Part shown: positions 42,603 to 53,492 of the stretch, piece by piece
How the letters are laid out: each line of letters starts with the position of its first letter
How positions within the stretch are numbered: position 1 is the first letter of the stretch
Assembly (NCBI GenBank): GCA_022539475.1
Contig: VCMS01000169.1
Location: 1 to 64,000, forward strand
Length of the DNA: 64,000 nt
Origin: Gracilaria domingensis
Taxonomy: Eukaryota; Rhodophyta; Florideophyceae; Gracilariales; Gracilariaceae
Direction of reading: 5' to 3'
Program-made: the position numbers and the translations under genes
The notes under the pieces: generated by a model
Databases searched by the model: none
Told to the model about the DNA's origin: nothing
Seen by the model: the letters and a program-made list of their open reading frames with translations, nothing else

Positions 42603-43658
42603 CTTGCCCTGGCTCCGGTTTGATGTTGTTCGTGCGTTTTTCATGGGAAATTGCCTTCGTGTTTCCTCTTGTTTCCATTGGTAGGTCTGTCGTTCTTTAG
42701 CCGCTTGAATAACGTCTGTTCCCATGCGAGTGTAAGGATACCACCTAGCATGTTGTTGTATCCATCTTTAATATGAATTCACGCAGCTGTTTGCTAATGC
42801 CATGACACATGCCGCGGACATGTGCTTACTCATCTCTGCTTCATTTTGCTTATGTGTGAGTGTCTACTTGGACGTACATGCATGAATATTGCTAAGTTTG
42901 ATGTCCGCAAAACTAGCCCCCGTTTCTTGTCTCCTAAGCATGTGCTTCTGGCCAAAGGGATAAAGGCAGAAAGCTTTGTTTTGCGTGTTTTACGTCTTGG
43001 ATAGAACATAGAACTGTGAGTCCAAATTGACGTGATATCTGCTCTCGTATTGTCCAGTTTCTGCGGAATCTTGCTCAGCGAGGATGAGCATCACTCATGT
43101 GCCAGACGTATCGTCCGTGTCATACCCAATGTTGTGCAATCCCCAGCTGAGCAGTACATGAAATTGCTTCTTCAAACTCCGCTGATGTCATGAGACGAAG
43201 AAGGTTCTAATCTAATGGTCTAGGTTGCCTAAAGTGTAGTACTGCTACTGATTAGTGGTTACTGGCAGCGATGATAAGGTATTGTGTGAGTCGTTGGGTC
43301 TTTGGGAAACCCGTGATTAGAAGTACATCAACCTCGCTGTTTCCTGACCAGAGAGAAAGTTGTGAAAGACTCCGCAATGAAACCGTTTATCATCGAAGTT
43401 GGGGGGCTATCCCGTAGGGTGAGATGATCTCTCCCCCAATGTGCTGGGAAAGTATGCGCTGCACGATATTGCTTCCAAAGAGACAGGATCTCTTTCTTCT
43501 CTTCTTCGTCTCTACAAGTACTACGTCATTGCAACTACATACTGCTCTATTCAGCGAGAGTTTTTGGGAACATAACTGACATCCAGAAAGGTGTTTATGC
43601 ACCTCGCACATGTAGGCATCCGAAAATGGCCATAAAGAGTGCTAGTCTACCTAGTGAG

Positions 43659-43686
43659 AGAGCGTTTCTTTCAACCGAGACACTCT
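43659..43686 (+). repeat. AGAGCGTTTC hairpin module, copy 1
   Basis: AGAGCGTTTC, 8-base loop, GAGACACTCT, then GCAACAC and, 20 bases on, TTGTACC. Confidence 0.7.
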
Positions 43687-43755
43687 GCAACACATAGTTC
43701 ATGCGTTGTACCCGTAAATAATAGAGAGAGAGAGCCTTCCCTTTGTTGCCCTTAA

Positions 43756-43766
43756 TACCGACGGTA
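43756..43766. repeat. TACCGACGGTA palindromic site 2
   Basis: Same 11-bp site with A in the centre. Confidence 0.8.
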
Positions 43767-44597
43767 CATTTCTGACCAAATCAATTACAATAGACATATT
43801 CGTTTCTTCTCGAAACTCCTGTTGCGCTCCTTCCCTCTCTCTCTCTGCCATATGGGCTCGGCTGCCCAAATTTTGAAGCAGCATTAAGGCTGCTGTTGTC
43901 TTCTTTCTTCTTTAGTTAGTCCTCTACCCCTTATTTCGAAGTAGCGGTAGGGCTGTCCCTATTGCATGTAGCTCTCTCTCGCAATAAAGACCAAAAACTT
44001 TGACGGTCACTGCTCAATCATTTATATCCAAGGCTGTTGTTCGATGATAACTTTTCGAAAGTACCCCTCCCTTCTAGAGAAGGCCAGAAACTTAGACGGC
44101 CACTTCACTGTAATCGCTCCTTCATTACGTACAACAGTTCTCTATTCCAACATACTGGCAATAGGGCCCTGAGGTGAGCAATCCCTGAGAAACGAAAGGT
44201 GGTATAATATGCCCTTAAAGAAATATGCTTTGCTTCGCCCGACCTGAAGTCTTGTGTCTAGCCGAACGCACAGCTTTCTGAAGACTTCAGTTGTGGCCCA
44301 TCAGGCTTTTTATTCTTTGATGAAGTGAAGGTTTAGGGTTTCTCTTCCTCTCTCTCTCCTGCAAGTTGCATTTCGATGCATGGCCCTTGAAGAAGAAACA
44401 GCATAGCTGTGACCACTCGCCAAGCCATTCTCTCGATACCTTGGTACAAGAACATTAGAGAAGGGGCGGGGCAATCTTTGCCTCGTTTGAACTCAGTGTG
44501 TACTTTGAAGCCATATATGACATGTTGGACGATTTAGTTAAACCCATAGATACCAATTCCTTCATGTCCCCATTCGGAGCATCACACCTTCGCGGAG

Positions 44598-45011
44598 ATG
44601 GGGGGCTGCCTGAGCAAGAGTGCAAATGCCTACATGAAACATCGGTCGCAGAAGAAGAAGAAGAACCCTAACCTGTTCTCTGGCTTCAGGTACTTACATC
44701 GAGCGTTCGGAGGAGAGGAGGAAGGGGGAGCAGGTCTCGCAGAGGCTGCAGGAGCTTTTGGAGAGGCTGGAGGTTTCGAGGAGGCTGCAGGAGCCTTTGG
44801 AGAGGCTGGAGGTTTCGAGGCGGTTGGAGGTATGGCGGAGGCGGCAGGAGGCTTTGGAGACGCGGCACTTTCCGAGGCGGTTGGATGTCTCGGGCAGGCT
44901 GCAGGAGTTGACATTGGCTGCTTTGGAGACGCGGTTGGATGTCTCGGGGAGGCTGCAGGAGTTGACATTGGCTGCCTTGATTGCGGCTGCTTCGGTGGAG
45001 AACAAGAATGA
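44598..45011 (+). CDS. Gly/Ala/Glu repeat protein, putative N-myristoylation and palmitoylation (MG-LSK family)
   Basis: 137 residues. MGGCLSKSANAYMKHRS has a myristoylation consensus with Cys4 next to it, the usual dual-acylation pattern. A basic patch (RSQKKKKNP) follows, as in proteins held at acidic membranes. Then repeats: AGAFGEAGGFEEA and its copies, and GCLGQAAGVDIGCFGDAV / GCLGEAAGVDIGCLDC, ending CGCFGGEQE. The head matches the 42417 gene, so they are paralogues on the same strand, 2 kb apart. Most likely a peripheral membrane protein; function unknown. The internal repeats arose by duplication at DNA level (about 44740-44840 and 44880-44980). Confidence 0.65.
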   Translation: MGGCLSKSANAYMKHRSQKKKKNPNLFSGFRYLHRAFGGEEEGGAGLAEAAGAFGEAGGFEEAAGAFGEAGGFEAVGGMAEAAGGFGDAALSEAVGCLGQAAGVDIGCFGDAVGCLGEAAGVDIGCLDCGCFGGEQE

Positions 45012-45439
45012 AGCTTTGATCATCAATACCATGATGGTAGTTTCGGAACGGGATAAAATGGTTTCTTTCTTCTTCTAGGGGCTTAGGCAAATCCTTAAAC
45101 ACTTAACAAAAGCGTTCGAGTACTGCTGCCTACTGCATCTGCAACATGCACATCACTCCCTAGGGGTGAATATTCTCAACAACGATAGAAATTGGGTAAA
45201 TCTCTTATTCCAACGACTACACATGTTCCCTTCCTGAACAAACTCCTCCTTTCGTAACTTGGGCAACAGCTGGAAAAAGCTTAAGCTTTTTGTAGTCAAT
45301 CGCAATGGCTTTTCCAGCACATCGCTGTCTTTCGCCTTGCTTCCTCTTTCGTACGACATTGACTGTTTTTCTCACCGCAAAGTGTGATTCGTCCTGGTGC
45401 ACATGCCTGCTCGTCTTTGGAAAGCATGGAGCGACCCGA

Positions 45440-45650
45440 AAGGCTGAAGTGGCAATGGCGCAATTCTTTACGGGACATGTACCATCACTTCATCCTGTTG
45501 CTTCTTATTTGAACCATAGAACGTTGCGGTTCACTTGTGGTACAAACGTCAAGAAAGACTGCGAGTGTTTGGTCCTACGAGGTCCGCTATTGAACATCTC
45601 TCGACGATTCCTCTTCGCTGGACAGCCACATGAGCAAAATCATCAGTGCA
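45440..45650 (+). pseudogene. Non-LTR retrotransposon ORF2 tail, copy A
   Basis: Reads AMAQFFTGHVPSLHPVASYL, RFTCGTNVKKDCECLVLRG and NISRR. This is the pattern found after the RNase H domain of non-LTR element polyproteins: TGH...YL...C.CG...ET.EH.L..C...R. The expected His before the last Cys is missing. No RT domain is nearby. A paralogous copy lies at 46157. Confidence 0.5.
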
Positions 45651-46156
45651 GTATCTGATAAGACACAATTCACAGAACGTCTTGGCGTTTTTACAGAGAG
45701 AGAATCTCCTCTGAGGCTCTGCTGCAGTTTCGCAGTAAGCAACTACTGGGGTCAAGGCGCAAATGGTCGGGGAGAATCTCGTATTCCATGTGGTCTAGTA
45801 GAGTACGACGGTAAGGGTTACCAGCCGGCTGCTTTACCCGCATCGCGCTGTGATCGTCATGACACATTGTGTCTTTTCTTCCTTTTTTCAGGCAGCCATG
45901 GAGTTTTTGATCTTTGTTCTCAGGTGGCGAAATCCCCTACGGGTTCTGCCGTTAGGGCACTGGATGTGAAAGTGTCTCCGCGAGTCCCTAGAACTGTGCG
46001 GGCATGTGCAGAAGGGTTGGACACACGCAACTCGCCTTCACGTGGTGTGTCTGACTCCGATCTGATGAACACAGAACGGAGCGAAATGAGTTTGCGAGCG
46101 GGACTCCAACGGCGGCCAACGACTTTACGGTCAATGTCAAAATCTCCCTACCAGAC

Positions 46157-46459
46157 TTGGTGAAGAGCGATGCCGAAATTCGCGACGCGGAAGTGCAACT
46201 TGCACCGTTTGCTACTGGACATGTTCGGGAGTTACATCCTGTTGCCTCTCATCTAGATAAGAAGGTCTCAATATGCGCATGCGGAACAGGAGTTGCGAAA
46301 AGCGTAGAGCACATTGCTCCACGCTGCGCCTTAACAAACGCGTCGCGAAGGGAGGAATTAGCAACGCAGAAAGAACAAGCAAAATCTTTCTTGCCAATGA
46401 TTAAACAGTGGCCCCAAAAATGTTTGGCCTTCTTGAAGAGAGAGAATTATCCAGAATAG
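46157..46459 (+). pseudogene. Non-LTR retrotransposon ORF2 tail, copy B
   Basis: Reads VQLAPFATGHVRELHPVASHL, ICACGTGVAKSVEHIAPRC and NASRREELATQK, keeping the CxCG...VEH...C pattern, then a basic C-terminus and a stop at 46457-46459. Better preserved than copy A. Only the tail survives. Confidence 0.6.
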
Positions 46460-47385
46460 ATAGCTCTCGCTTAGTTTTGGAATAGGGAACTTTGGACCTC
46501 AGTCACGAAGAAGAAGAAGTGCGGAGGGGTTGCTGGTTGGAGGGGTACGATGGGATTGAAGATGATTTGCTTACCGTCGTTTTTTTTGGTTTCTGTATGT
46601 GGAGCACAAGAGTGCGGTTTTCATCTGGACCAGAATCTGGCTTTCCCTTCGCGAAGGGTTTCTGAAGACTCGGGTTGTTGTCCACACGCTAAGCTACGAT
46701 TAAAGCTTTAAAAACTGTAACATTTAACCTACCCACACTCTTAGGAGAGCACCTTCGTCACGTGGTCCCGTCACCCCTCTTGCGACTGACGAGTCAAGAT
46801 ACCATTCATTGAACAAGGTGGCACAAAGTCTTGAGGTAAGGAAAACATGAGGCGCCGCTCTTCTCTTCGTTCGTCCGTAGCGGATACTGTCGTCACGAGA
46901 AAATGCAGACCAAGGTATGGAAAGCATCGCAGCGATCTATCGAGGCTGGGATGGATCTCTGCCGCAAATGGGACTCGACATGAGTGCACTTCAGTCACAA
47001 CAGTATAGCACTACGGACTGGTTCTTGCACCTGGTTTCGCCGATGATATGAGGATTGGGTGGAAGAACGTCGCTCATGGTGTCTTGAGTGGCAAACGTGG
47101 TACATGCGGAGCGCCTTGTCGTGATGTGCCCCTCTGCCGACGGTCTCTAGGGGATGAATGAGGAGATGAGTGGAAGAAGGCGGTAAGCGTCGGTAGCAAA
47201 ACGCTCCTGCGGTCGGAAACACCTAAGATATCTAATACTTGGGTATCGTCGCCCAGTGAGTGTTGTACAGCTACTGTGCAGCAGTAGTTTGTGGTTACCA
47301 TGTAGAGGTATTATAGGTCGTTGGGTCTTTAGCAAACCCGCGCTGTGAAGTCCTGTTTTGATTCACAGTTCCATAAACAGAGAGT

Positions 47386-47414
47386 GAAAGCGGTTCTTTG
47401 ATTCGAAACGCTCT
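47386..47414 (+). repeat. AGAGCGTTTC hairpin module, copy 2
   Basis: GAAAGCGGTTC, loop, GAAACGCTCT then GCAACAAGC; one arm has drifted. Confidence 0.6.
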
Positions 47415-47479
47415 GCAACAAGCAATTGAACTGTTGCACTGCAAAAGAGAGAGAGCAACGTTTTGATCTTGCTCGTGAG

Positions 47480-47507
47480 AGAACATTTCTTTCAAAAGAA
47501 ACGTTCT
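47480..47507 (+). repeat. AGAGCGTTTC hairpin module, copy 3
   Basis: AGAACATTTC, 8-base loop, GAAACGTTCT then GTAGCACGC; it lies about 90 bases after copy 2. Confidence 0.7.
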
Positions 47508-48290
47508 GTAGCACGCCGGAATTAGGCTGTTACACCCATAAAGAAAGAGAAAGAGAGAGAGAGAGAGGGAGAGTAAGAAGTGCGAGCTGCTCCCTCCTCA
47601 AACTGGACATTTGGACTCTTCACACTCATTTGGCGTGAGGCGCGTGAAGCGCGTTTTCAGCAACGTGCGCTCGGGTGTCGTCGAGAACCGGCCAGAATAT
47701 GTCACACAGAAACATGACAGAGTGGGCGGAAGGGCGCTTGGATCAGAAGAGCATGACAAAAGCTGCAAGTGTTTGCCGTCATGCAAAAGCAAGGTGTCAA
47801 AAGTGATTGGCAGGACAGCGTTTTCGGAGGCATGTGCGGTGTTGTCCATGACAAGCAATCAATCGCGAGCAAGGGAATGGCTAGGATTTGAAGTGGACGC
47901 GGAAAACCAAAAGGGCTGAGCGCGCGAGATGGCGTGCTTCTCAGCAAAGCGCAGGTTTGGGCTGAAGGTGACGCGGCCGTCGCTGTTGGAGCTGCACAAG
48001 GGGAAGGAATACACGCGGGAGGAAAACGCGTGACACGATCCGTTATAAAAAGGAACGCATGGTTTAGCGCGCTCACCCGGGAACTGCAGGCATTGGCATT
48101 ATAGCGTGATGCACCGCGGCAGTCATCAGCAAGACATGGACGAGCGCTTTGCTCACACACTCCGCAGCGATCTGGCGCGGAAGCGGGGCGATCACGTCGA
48201 TCAACTACTACTTGTGTGTTTACCACCACATGCGCTAAACTGAAAAAGATTGCTCATGAGAAAGAGCGCACAGCGCGTGTGCGGCTGGCT

Positions 48291-49253
48291 CTACAGCGAG
48301 CACACATCGCGGCCGACGCGGAACGCAACGAGCTCAAACTTGGCGTCCTCGGGAACATCCTCCGTTAAGGGCACCCTTGCAAACGCGCCGTTGGCCACCA
48401 GCAAGGTGCCGCCGCCCAGCGCGGCGGTGGTGGGGTTTTCAAACAAGGACGACGTGACGTTGCGCTCAAAGTCCAAGGTGACGAAGTCTCCGCCCGTACT
48501 GGCGCGCCACACGGACAGCATGTTGAGCGAGTTTTGCACGACGTACAGCGTGGCGAGCGTGTCGTCGGCGCTGTCGACACGAATCTCCAGCCCGTCGGCG
48601 CCGGGCACGGCGCCGTCCGGCAGCAGGCGCTGCACGGCGCGGGTGCGCAGGTCGACGAAGAAGATGGAGCCCATGCCGACGTTGGCCACGATGAGCCCCG
48701 ACGCAAACTTGACAATGCCGTTGGTGGTAAACGCGCCGCCGCCCTCCGGGAAGCTGTCCCTCGGCAGCTCGATGGTGTCAAACAGGCACTTTTCGCTGTC
48801 CACCGGCAGCGCGTAAATGTTGCCCAAGAAGGTGTCGGTAAAGTACGCAAAGCGCTCGTCCACCACCACGTCGTTGATCAAAGCGCCCATCGGCGCGTCG
48901 CACGCGCGCAGCGTCTCGCCCGTCTGCGCGTCGTACACAAACATGCGCGGCAGCGCGCGCAGCGCGCCCAGCAGGCCGACGCCCGCGACGTACAGGCGGC
49001 CGGCGCGGAACGCCAGCCCGGCGGCGCGGCGGTCGAACGCGGGCGGCACGACGGTGGTGACCAAGCGCGAGTCGGTGTCCACCAGCAGCACGCCGCCCGT
49101 GCGGAACTGCGCGGCGAAGAACAGCGCGCCCGACGCGTGCGCCACGCCCTCCACCTGCACGCCCGGCGGCAGCGCGAGCGTCTGCGCGCGCGCGCGCGCG
49201 AGCAGCAGCGCGAGCGCGACGAGCAGCGCGGCGAGCGGGGCGCGCGCGGGCAT
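48291..49253 (-). CDS. Secreted SMP-30/strictosidine-synthase-like beta-propeller protein
   Basis: 320 residues. ATG 49253 gives MPARAPLAALLVALALLLAR, a signal peptide with a likely cut after ARAQ; the frame is open further upstream but only with Arg/Pro-rich chance sequence. Propeller-type repeats follow: VEGVAHASGALFFAAQF, GGVLLVDTDSRLV, RLYVAGVGLLG, MFVYDAQTGE, LINDVVVDERFAYFTDTFLG, IYALPVDSEK, TTNGIVKFASGLIVANVG, FVDLRTRAVQRL, GADGLEIRVDS and GGTLLVANGAF. NDVVVD...AYFTDT is the signature blade of SMP-30/gluconolactonase-like proteins. Extracellular or secretory location inferred. Catalytic residues cannot be assigned, so it may be a non-enzymatic propeller. Confidence 0.78.
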   Translation of the reverse strand: MPARAPLAALLVALALLLARARAQTLALPPGVQVEGVAHASGALFFAAQFRTGGVLLVDTDSRLVTTVVPPAFDRRAAGLAFRAGRLYVAGVGLLGALRALPRMFVYDAQTGETLRACDAPMGALINDVVVDERFAYFTDTFLGNIYALPVDSEKCLFDTIELPRDSFPEGGGAFTTNGIVKFASGLIVANVGMGSIFFVDLRTRAVQRLLPDGAVPGADGLEIRVDSADDTLATLYVVQNSLNMLSVWRASTGGDFVTLDFERNVTSSLFENPTTAALGGGTLLVANGAFARVPLTEDVPEDAKFELVAFRVGRDVCSL

Positions 49254-50633
49254 TGTCGGAGGCGGGGGCGGCGCGCGGGGCGGCGCGGCGGCGCGCGACG
49301 GCGCAGATCTCGCGCGCGTCGGGCGCTTAAGGGCGCGGCGCGCGCGCGGGCGGCGGCGGGCTACGCGGCGTCGAAACGAACAGCGGCGCGGGGGTGATTG
49401 GCTGCGTCGCGGCGGCGCGCGGTATACAGCGAGGGTCGTGTTGCTGTTTCGCGTCAGGCGCGGAGAAAATGGCGCCACTGGCGGCGGTGGCGGCGGCGGT
49501 GGGCGCCGCGCGGCGGCGCTCCGGCGGCGGCGGGCGCGGCGGCGGCGGTGGGCGCCGCGCGGCGGCGCTCCGGCGGCGACGCGCGCGGAGCCTCCGCGCG
49601 CATCGCGGGCGCGCGCGCGCGCGACGGCGCGCGCGGCAGTCGCGGCGGTCGCGGCGCGCGGCGCGGGGAGGGGGGGGTCACGGCGTGCGCATCAAGGCGC
49701 GAGGATGTCGCGCGCGCGCGGCGGATGGCAGGGAGATGGCACAGAGATGGCACAGAGATGGCACAGAGCTGGCAGCGAAGCGAGCGAGCGCGCGAGCGCG
49801 CGAGCGAGCGGCGCGCGGCGGTTCAGTTCAAGTTTGAACGGCGCGCGCGCGCGCGCGCAACTGTAAATGGCGCGCGCGCGCCTACGCAACGGCGCGAAGG
49901 GGGGGGAGGGGGGGGGGGCGCGCGGGGGGGACAGGCGGGGACGGGAGACGGCGATTAACGCGCGCGCGCCACTTGCGCCGGCGCGGCGACGCGCGCGAGG
50001 TGCGGCGCCACTGTAACAGCGCTTTCCTGCGCGCGCCGCCAGGCGCGGCGGCGGCGGCGGCGCGGTGTAAGCGGGGGGGGGGCGCGGCGCGCGGGCGGCG
50101 CGACTTGGCGCGGCGCGGCGGCGCGGCGGCGCGGCGGCGCGGCGGCGCGCGCGCGCTACGTGGCCGGCGGCGGCGGCGGCGGCGGCGCGCGGCGCGCGGC
50201 GCGCGTGACGGCGCGCGCGCGGCGGCGGCACGGCGGCGCGCGCGGGGCCGCGCGCGCGCCGTTCGTTTGTTGTTGCCGGCGGCGCGGCGCGCGCCGCATG
50301 TGAATTGCTTGCGCGCGCGCGGCATCGCGCGCGAGCCAAGTCATACGTTGCAAACTTTTTAAGCAAAAAAAAACGGCGCAACACTCTCGCATCAGCAGCG
50401 CGCGGCACGCGTCCCCGGAAAAAAAAAAAGCACACAACACTCACACGCGCGCACGCGCACCAAACACGCACATGACGCCGCACACGCGCCGCGCGCGCCA
50501 CTTGGCCGCCGCGCCATGCCGCGCGCCGCAGCCTGACGCCGCACACAGAGCGAGCGAGCGAGCGAGCGAGCGAGAGAGAGAGGGAGAGAGCCGCGCCGCC
50601 GCCGCCGCCGCCGCCGCCGCAGGCGCCCGGGCG
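49254..50633. other. GC-rich intergenic region
   Basis: Between the propeller gene's start and the PH gene's end. Contains a duplicated block at about 49485-49580 (GGGCGCCGCGCGGCGGCGCT twice), GGCACAGAGAT three times at 49738-49768, GCGAGCGA repeats and AAAAAAAAAC-type A runs near 50365 and 50420, and (GCC)n at 50591-50620. Confidence 0.6.
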
Positions 50634-51566
50634 CTACTCGTACGCCCACGCGCCGGCGTCGTCGGCGCCCTCCGTCGAGCAGCTGGACGCGCTGAGGCAC
50701 GGCTGCGACGCGTCCACCAGCGCCGTGGTCCAGCAGCGCAGCTCGTGCATGTCGGCCGCCACCAGCTGCAGCCGGCGCTCCGCGCTGTCCCACACCGTGA
50801 TCATGCGCTTCTTGAGGTCGGTGCCGACCACCGCGCCGCCCATGGGCAGCCGCCACGTCGGCTGGCTGCCGGCGTCGCGAAAGTTGTACAGCGTGTCGCC
50901 GCTCAGCACAAAGTGCCGGTTCACCAGCCGCCGCGTCAGCCGCGTGCGCTTGCGCAGCACGCCGGCCATCGTGCGCGCGCGGCCCGCGCCGCCGTCGCCG
51001 CCGTCGCCGTCGCCGCCGTCGACGCCGCGCGCCTCGCGGCCCGTGGACGACGCCGCCGACGACGACGAGAACGACGGCACCGACGAGCACGCGTGGCCGC
51101 CGCCGCCGCCGCCGCCGCCGCCGCGCGCATCGGCGCCCAGCACGGCGTCGGAGCTGACGGGCGACGTGGGGATGTCGCGCCGCCGCGCGCCGCCGCCGCC
51201 GCCCACGGACGAGCAGCTGCGCGCGGCGCGCTGCCGCGCGGCGCGCTTGCGCGCCTCATGCAGCGCGGCGCTCTCGAGGCGCGGCGCGCCGGCGCCGGGA
51301 TCGGCGCCGGGATCGGAGCCGGCGCGCACCGCGCGGTGCGCCGTGCGCGCGCGCGCGGCGCGCACGGACGGCTGCGACGTGGTGGTGGAGAACGACAGGT
51401 TGGACGACTGGCGGCGCGCCGCCGCGAACGCGGGCAGGTGCAGGTTGTGCCAGGAGGACGGCCCGTCCAGCGACGCCGGCTCCTTGAGCAGGTTGGCCGC
51501 CAGATCCACCGACAGCGTGTGCAGGTGCACCACCGAGTTGAGCGCCAGGTTGGACGGCAGCGACAT
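50634..51566 (-). CDS. PH-domain protein
   Basis: 310 residues from ATG 51566 (MSLPSNLALNSVVHLHTLSV). Residues 1-195 are largely disordered: Ser/Ala/Arg-rich, with poly-Gly (GGGGGGGG) and Asp/Gly runs encoded by GCC/GGC triplets. Residues about 200-287 form a pleckstrin-homology domain: MAGVLRKRTRLTRRLVNRHF, FVLSGDTLYNFRD, PMGGAVVGTDLKKRMITVWD, RLQLVAADMHELRCWTTAL, with the invariant Trp at about 279 in the C-terminal helix. The LRKR...R lysine/arginine cluster fits phosphoinositide binding. Probably a membrane-recruited adaptor. The frame stays open to 52664 upstream, but that extension is low-complexity and overlaps a CpG-rich promoter. Confidence 0.75.
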   Translation of the reverse strand: MSLPSNLALNSVVHLHTLSVDLAANLLKEPASLDGPSSWHNLHLPAFAAARRQSSNLSFSTTTSQPSVRAARARTAHRAVRAGSDPGADPGAGAPRLESAALHEARKRAARQRAARSCSSVGGGGGARRRDIPTSPVSSDAVLGADARGGGGGGGGGHACSSVPSFSSSSAASSTGREARGVDGGDGDGGDGGAGRARTMAGVLRKRTRLTRRLVNRHFVLSGDTLYNFRDAGSQPTWRLPMGGAVVGTDLKKRMITVWDSAERRLQLVAADMHELRCWTTALVDASQPCLSASSCSTEGADDAGAWAYE

Positions 51567-52111
51567 GGCGCGGAGCGGGGCGGGCGCGAGCGCGGGCAAA
51601 CAAAATGGGGGGGGGGAGGTGGGCTCGGCGGTTGGGGAAGATGGCGGGGGCGGGGGGCGGGGTGGGGGAGGCGGCGGTGTTGACGGGGGGCGAGCGGTGG
51701 GCGGCGGCTCGGCGCCGCTGGGCAGTTTTGTGTGTGTGTGTGCGAGCGCGCGCGGCGGCGCGCTGGGTGGCACGGCTGCCGCCGCGCGCGGCGCCTTTTG
51801 TGCTGCGCTTCGCGCGGCGCGCGCGTCACGCGCCGCGTCACGCCGGCCGCCACGCGCCGCGCGCGCGTGTCGCGCGCGCGCCGCCCGCTCCACGTGGCAC
51901 GGCGCGCGCGCGCGTCGCGCGAGCGCGCACGCGCGCTCGCGAGACGGCGCGAGCGCGCGGGAGCGCGGGCGGCGCGTGCGCGCGCGCGCGCGCGAGCGGC
52001 GGCGGCGGGCTGCTGGGGGGGTGGGCGCGAGAGCGCCGCGCGCCGCGATAAGGCCGCCGCCGCGCGGCGCGGCGCGGCGCGGCGGCGGCGCGGCGGCGAG
52101 CGGCGGCGGCG
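51567..52111. other. Divergent GC-rich promoter region
   Basis: Between the PH gene (minus) and the small plus-strand gene. Contains a (GT)n run at 51728-51740 and many GCGCGC blocks. No TATA box seen. Confidence 0.4.
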
Positions 52112-52474
52112 ATGGAGCAGGCGTCGGGCGCGCGCGCGGCGCGCGAGCCGCACGCGCACCGGCGCGATCTGGCGCTGCGGCGCGCGCTGGCGGCGCTGCG
52201 GCGCGCGCTGGCGGTGCGCGCGGGCGTGGCGCGCGTGGTGCGGCGCGCGGGCGCGCCGCCGCGCTGGACGGGCGGGCGCGCCGCCGCGCTGCGCGCGCTG
52301 CGCGACGCGGCGCGCGCGGTGGCGGCCGGCGGGCGCGCGCGCCGCGCCGACCGCGACGCGCTGCGCCGCGCGCAGGCGCTGCTGCTGCAGGTGCTGCGCC
52401 TCGCCGAGTGGGCGGTGCACGCGCGGCGCGCGGCGCGCTGCGCGTCGATGGTGGCGCTGTTGCGCGCGCGCTGA
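52112..52474 (+). CDS. Possible small Ala/Arg-rich helical protein
   Basis: 120 residues, MEQASGARAAREPHAHRRDL, then strongly helical sequence (LALRRALAALRRALAVRAGV, DRDALRRAQALLLQVLRLAE) and a stop. ATG and stop are well placed and the helix periodicity looks real, but in a region of this composition such frames arise by chance. No domain recognised. Confidence 0.35.
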   Translation: MEQASGARAAREPHAHRRDLALRRALAALRRALAVRAGVARVVRRAGAPPRWTGGRAAALRALRDAARAVAAGGRARRADRDALRRAQALLLQVLRLAEWAVHARRAARCASMVALLRAR

Positions 52475-53333
52475 GCGCGCGGCGGCGGGGGGCGGCCTGG
52501 TTTGTGGGGCGGGGGGGGGGGGAGCGCAGGAGCGGGGTCGGGTTGCGTGGCGTGGTTGCGTACACGGGTGACGGCGTCAGCAACGCGCGTAGAGTGCGCA
52601 CACATGTGGCCGCTGGTGGACGCAAGCGGCTGCTTTCGCGCGTCGCAGCGCTCGCTTCGTACACGTGCAGGCCGCCGCTCTACACCAGAAGCAGCGCGCT
52701 TGGGCGCGCATCCGCAAGCGTGGGGATACAGTGCGCGTTTCCGCGCCGTTCGCGGACGTTTTGGGCGGCGCTGCCGCTTGCGCCGGCCGCACCGCGCCCC
52801 GTGTACACGTGCAGCGGCGCGGCTTTACGAGAAGCTGCTTGGTACGGTAACGAGTCAGGGCGCCCTCAGGCGCGCGACGCCCAAGCGAGGGCGCAACGAT
52901 AGCCTTGCTCGCGCAGCGCATCGCGTCAACTCCGCCGCGCGCGGCTGCCAGCGCCGCGCCGCGCCGCGCGAGGCGCCCGCGCGCCGCCGCTGCGCCCCGC
53001 TTGCCGCCGCTTGTGCGCGCGCCCTGCGGCGCGTTTGAGCGTGCAGGTTGGTGGTTGCGCAGCTGCGGCGCGCGCCTTTTGCGACTCGTGCTTACGTAAG
53101 GAGCTGCACACACACACGCACACGCAAGTTTCCGCAACAAGTTGCTCGCACAGCTTTGTCGAGTCGGCGCCACACTGCTCTACTACTACAAGTTGCGGCA
53201 CCGCCGCCCAAAGTGCTCGCGCGTCGATGGAGCTGTTTCTGTTTCTTCGCTCTGCTTGCTTTTTGTACAAGTGGGGCGGGGTGCTTTACAAGAGTGGTTT
53301 ATCCGGGAACGAGAAATGGAAAGTAAACGACGA

Positions 53334-53372
<39 letters not shown>

Positions 53373-53492
53373 AAGTCAAGTTAAGTTGCTCTCACACGTG
53401 GTTATCAAAAAGTCATCGACAGGTTAATCTAACAGAGAAAAAAAAAGTTGCTCAACGCCGCCCAAAAAGGTTCTCACGCGCACGCGCGCGCG
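52475..53492. other. GC-rich intergenic region with (ACG)n
   Basis: No gene supported. GC drops locally near 53.15-53.4 kb. An (ACG)n microsatellite lies at 53334-53372 and a (CA)n run near 53108. Confidence 0.5.
53334..53372. repeat. (ACG)n microsatellite
   Basis: About 13 uninterrupted ACG/GAC triplets. Confidence 0.95.

Larger units (their letters stand above)
42603..44597. other. Intergenic between the two MG-LSK genes
   Basis: No gene supported. 43240-43400 resembles 47270-47420 (shared GTCGTTGGGTCTTTGGGAAA-type line), the dispersed repeat described under findings. GA/CT-rich tracts occur near 43725, 43840 and 44345. Confidence 0.5.
46460..48290. other. Intergenic with dispersed repeats
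   Basis: No gene supported. 47270-47540 holds repeat sequence shared with 43240-43400 and two hairpin modules. 47545-47580 is a GA tract. 47641-47919 has an open plus frame without recognisable character. Confidence 0.45.

Noticed and set aside
47641-48229. Overlapping open frames on both strands left of the GC island
   Set aside because: No domain, no repeat of either protein elsewhere, and mutual overlap; not enough to call a gene.
48534-49866. Plus-strand frames opposite the propeller gene
   Set aside because: Mirror frames of a GC3-rich gene; no motif.
50936-52664. Long minus-strand frames and the upstream extension of the PH gene
   Set aside because: Low-complexity Arg/Ala/Pro/Ser sequence over CpG-rich promoter-like DNA; the ATG at 51566 starts the part that looks like protein.
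50725-52902. 725-codon plus-strand open frame in the GC island
   Set aside because: It is antisense to the PH-domain gene and made of Ala/Arg/Gly runs. Stop codons are rare at this composition, so long frames arise by chance.
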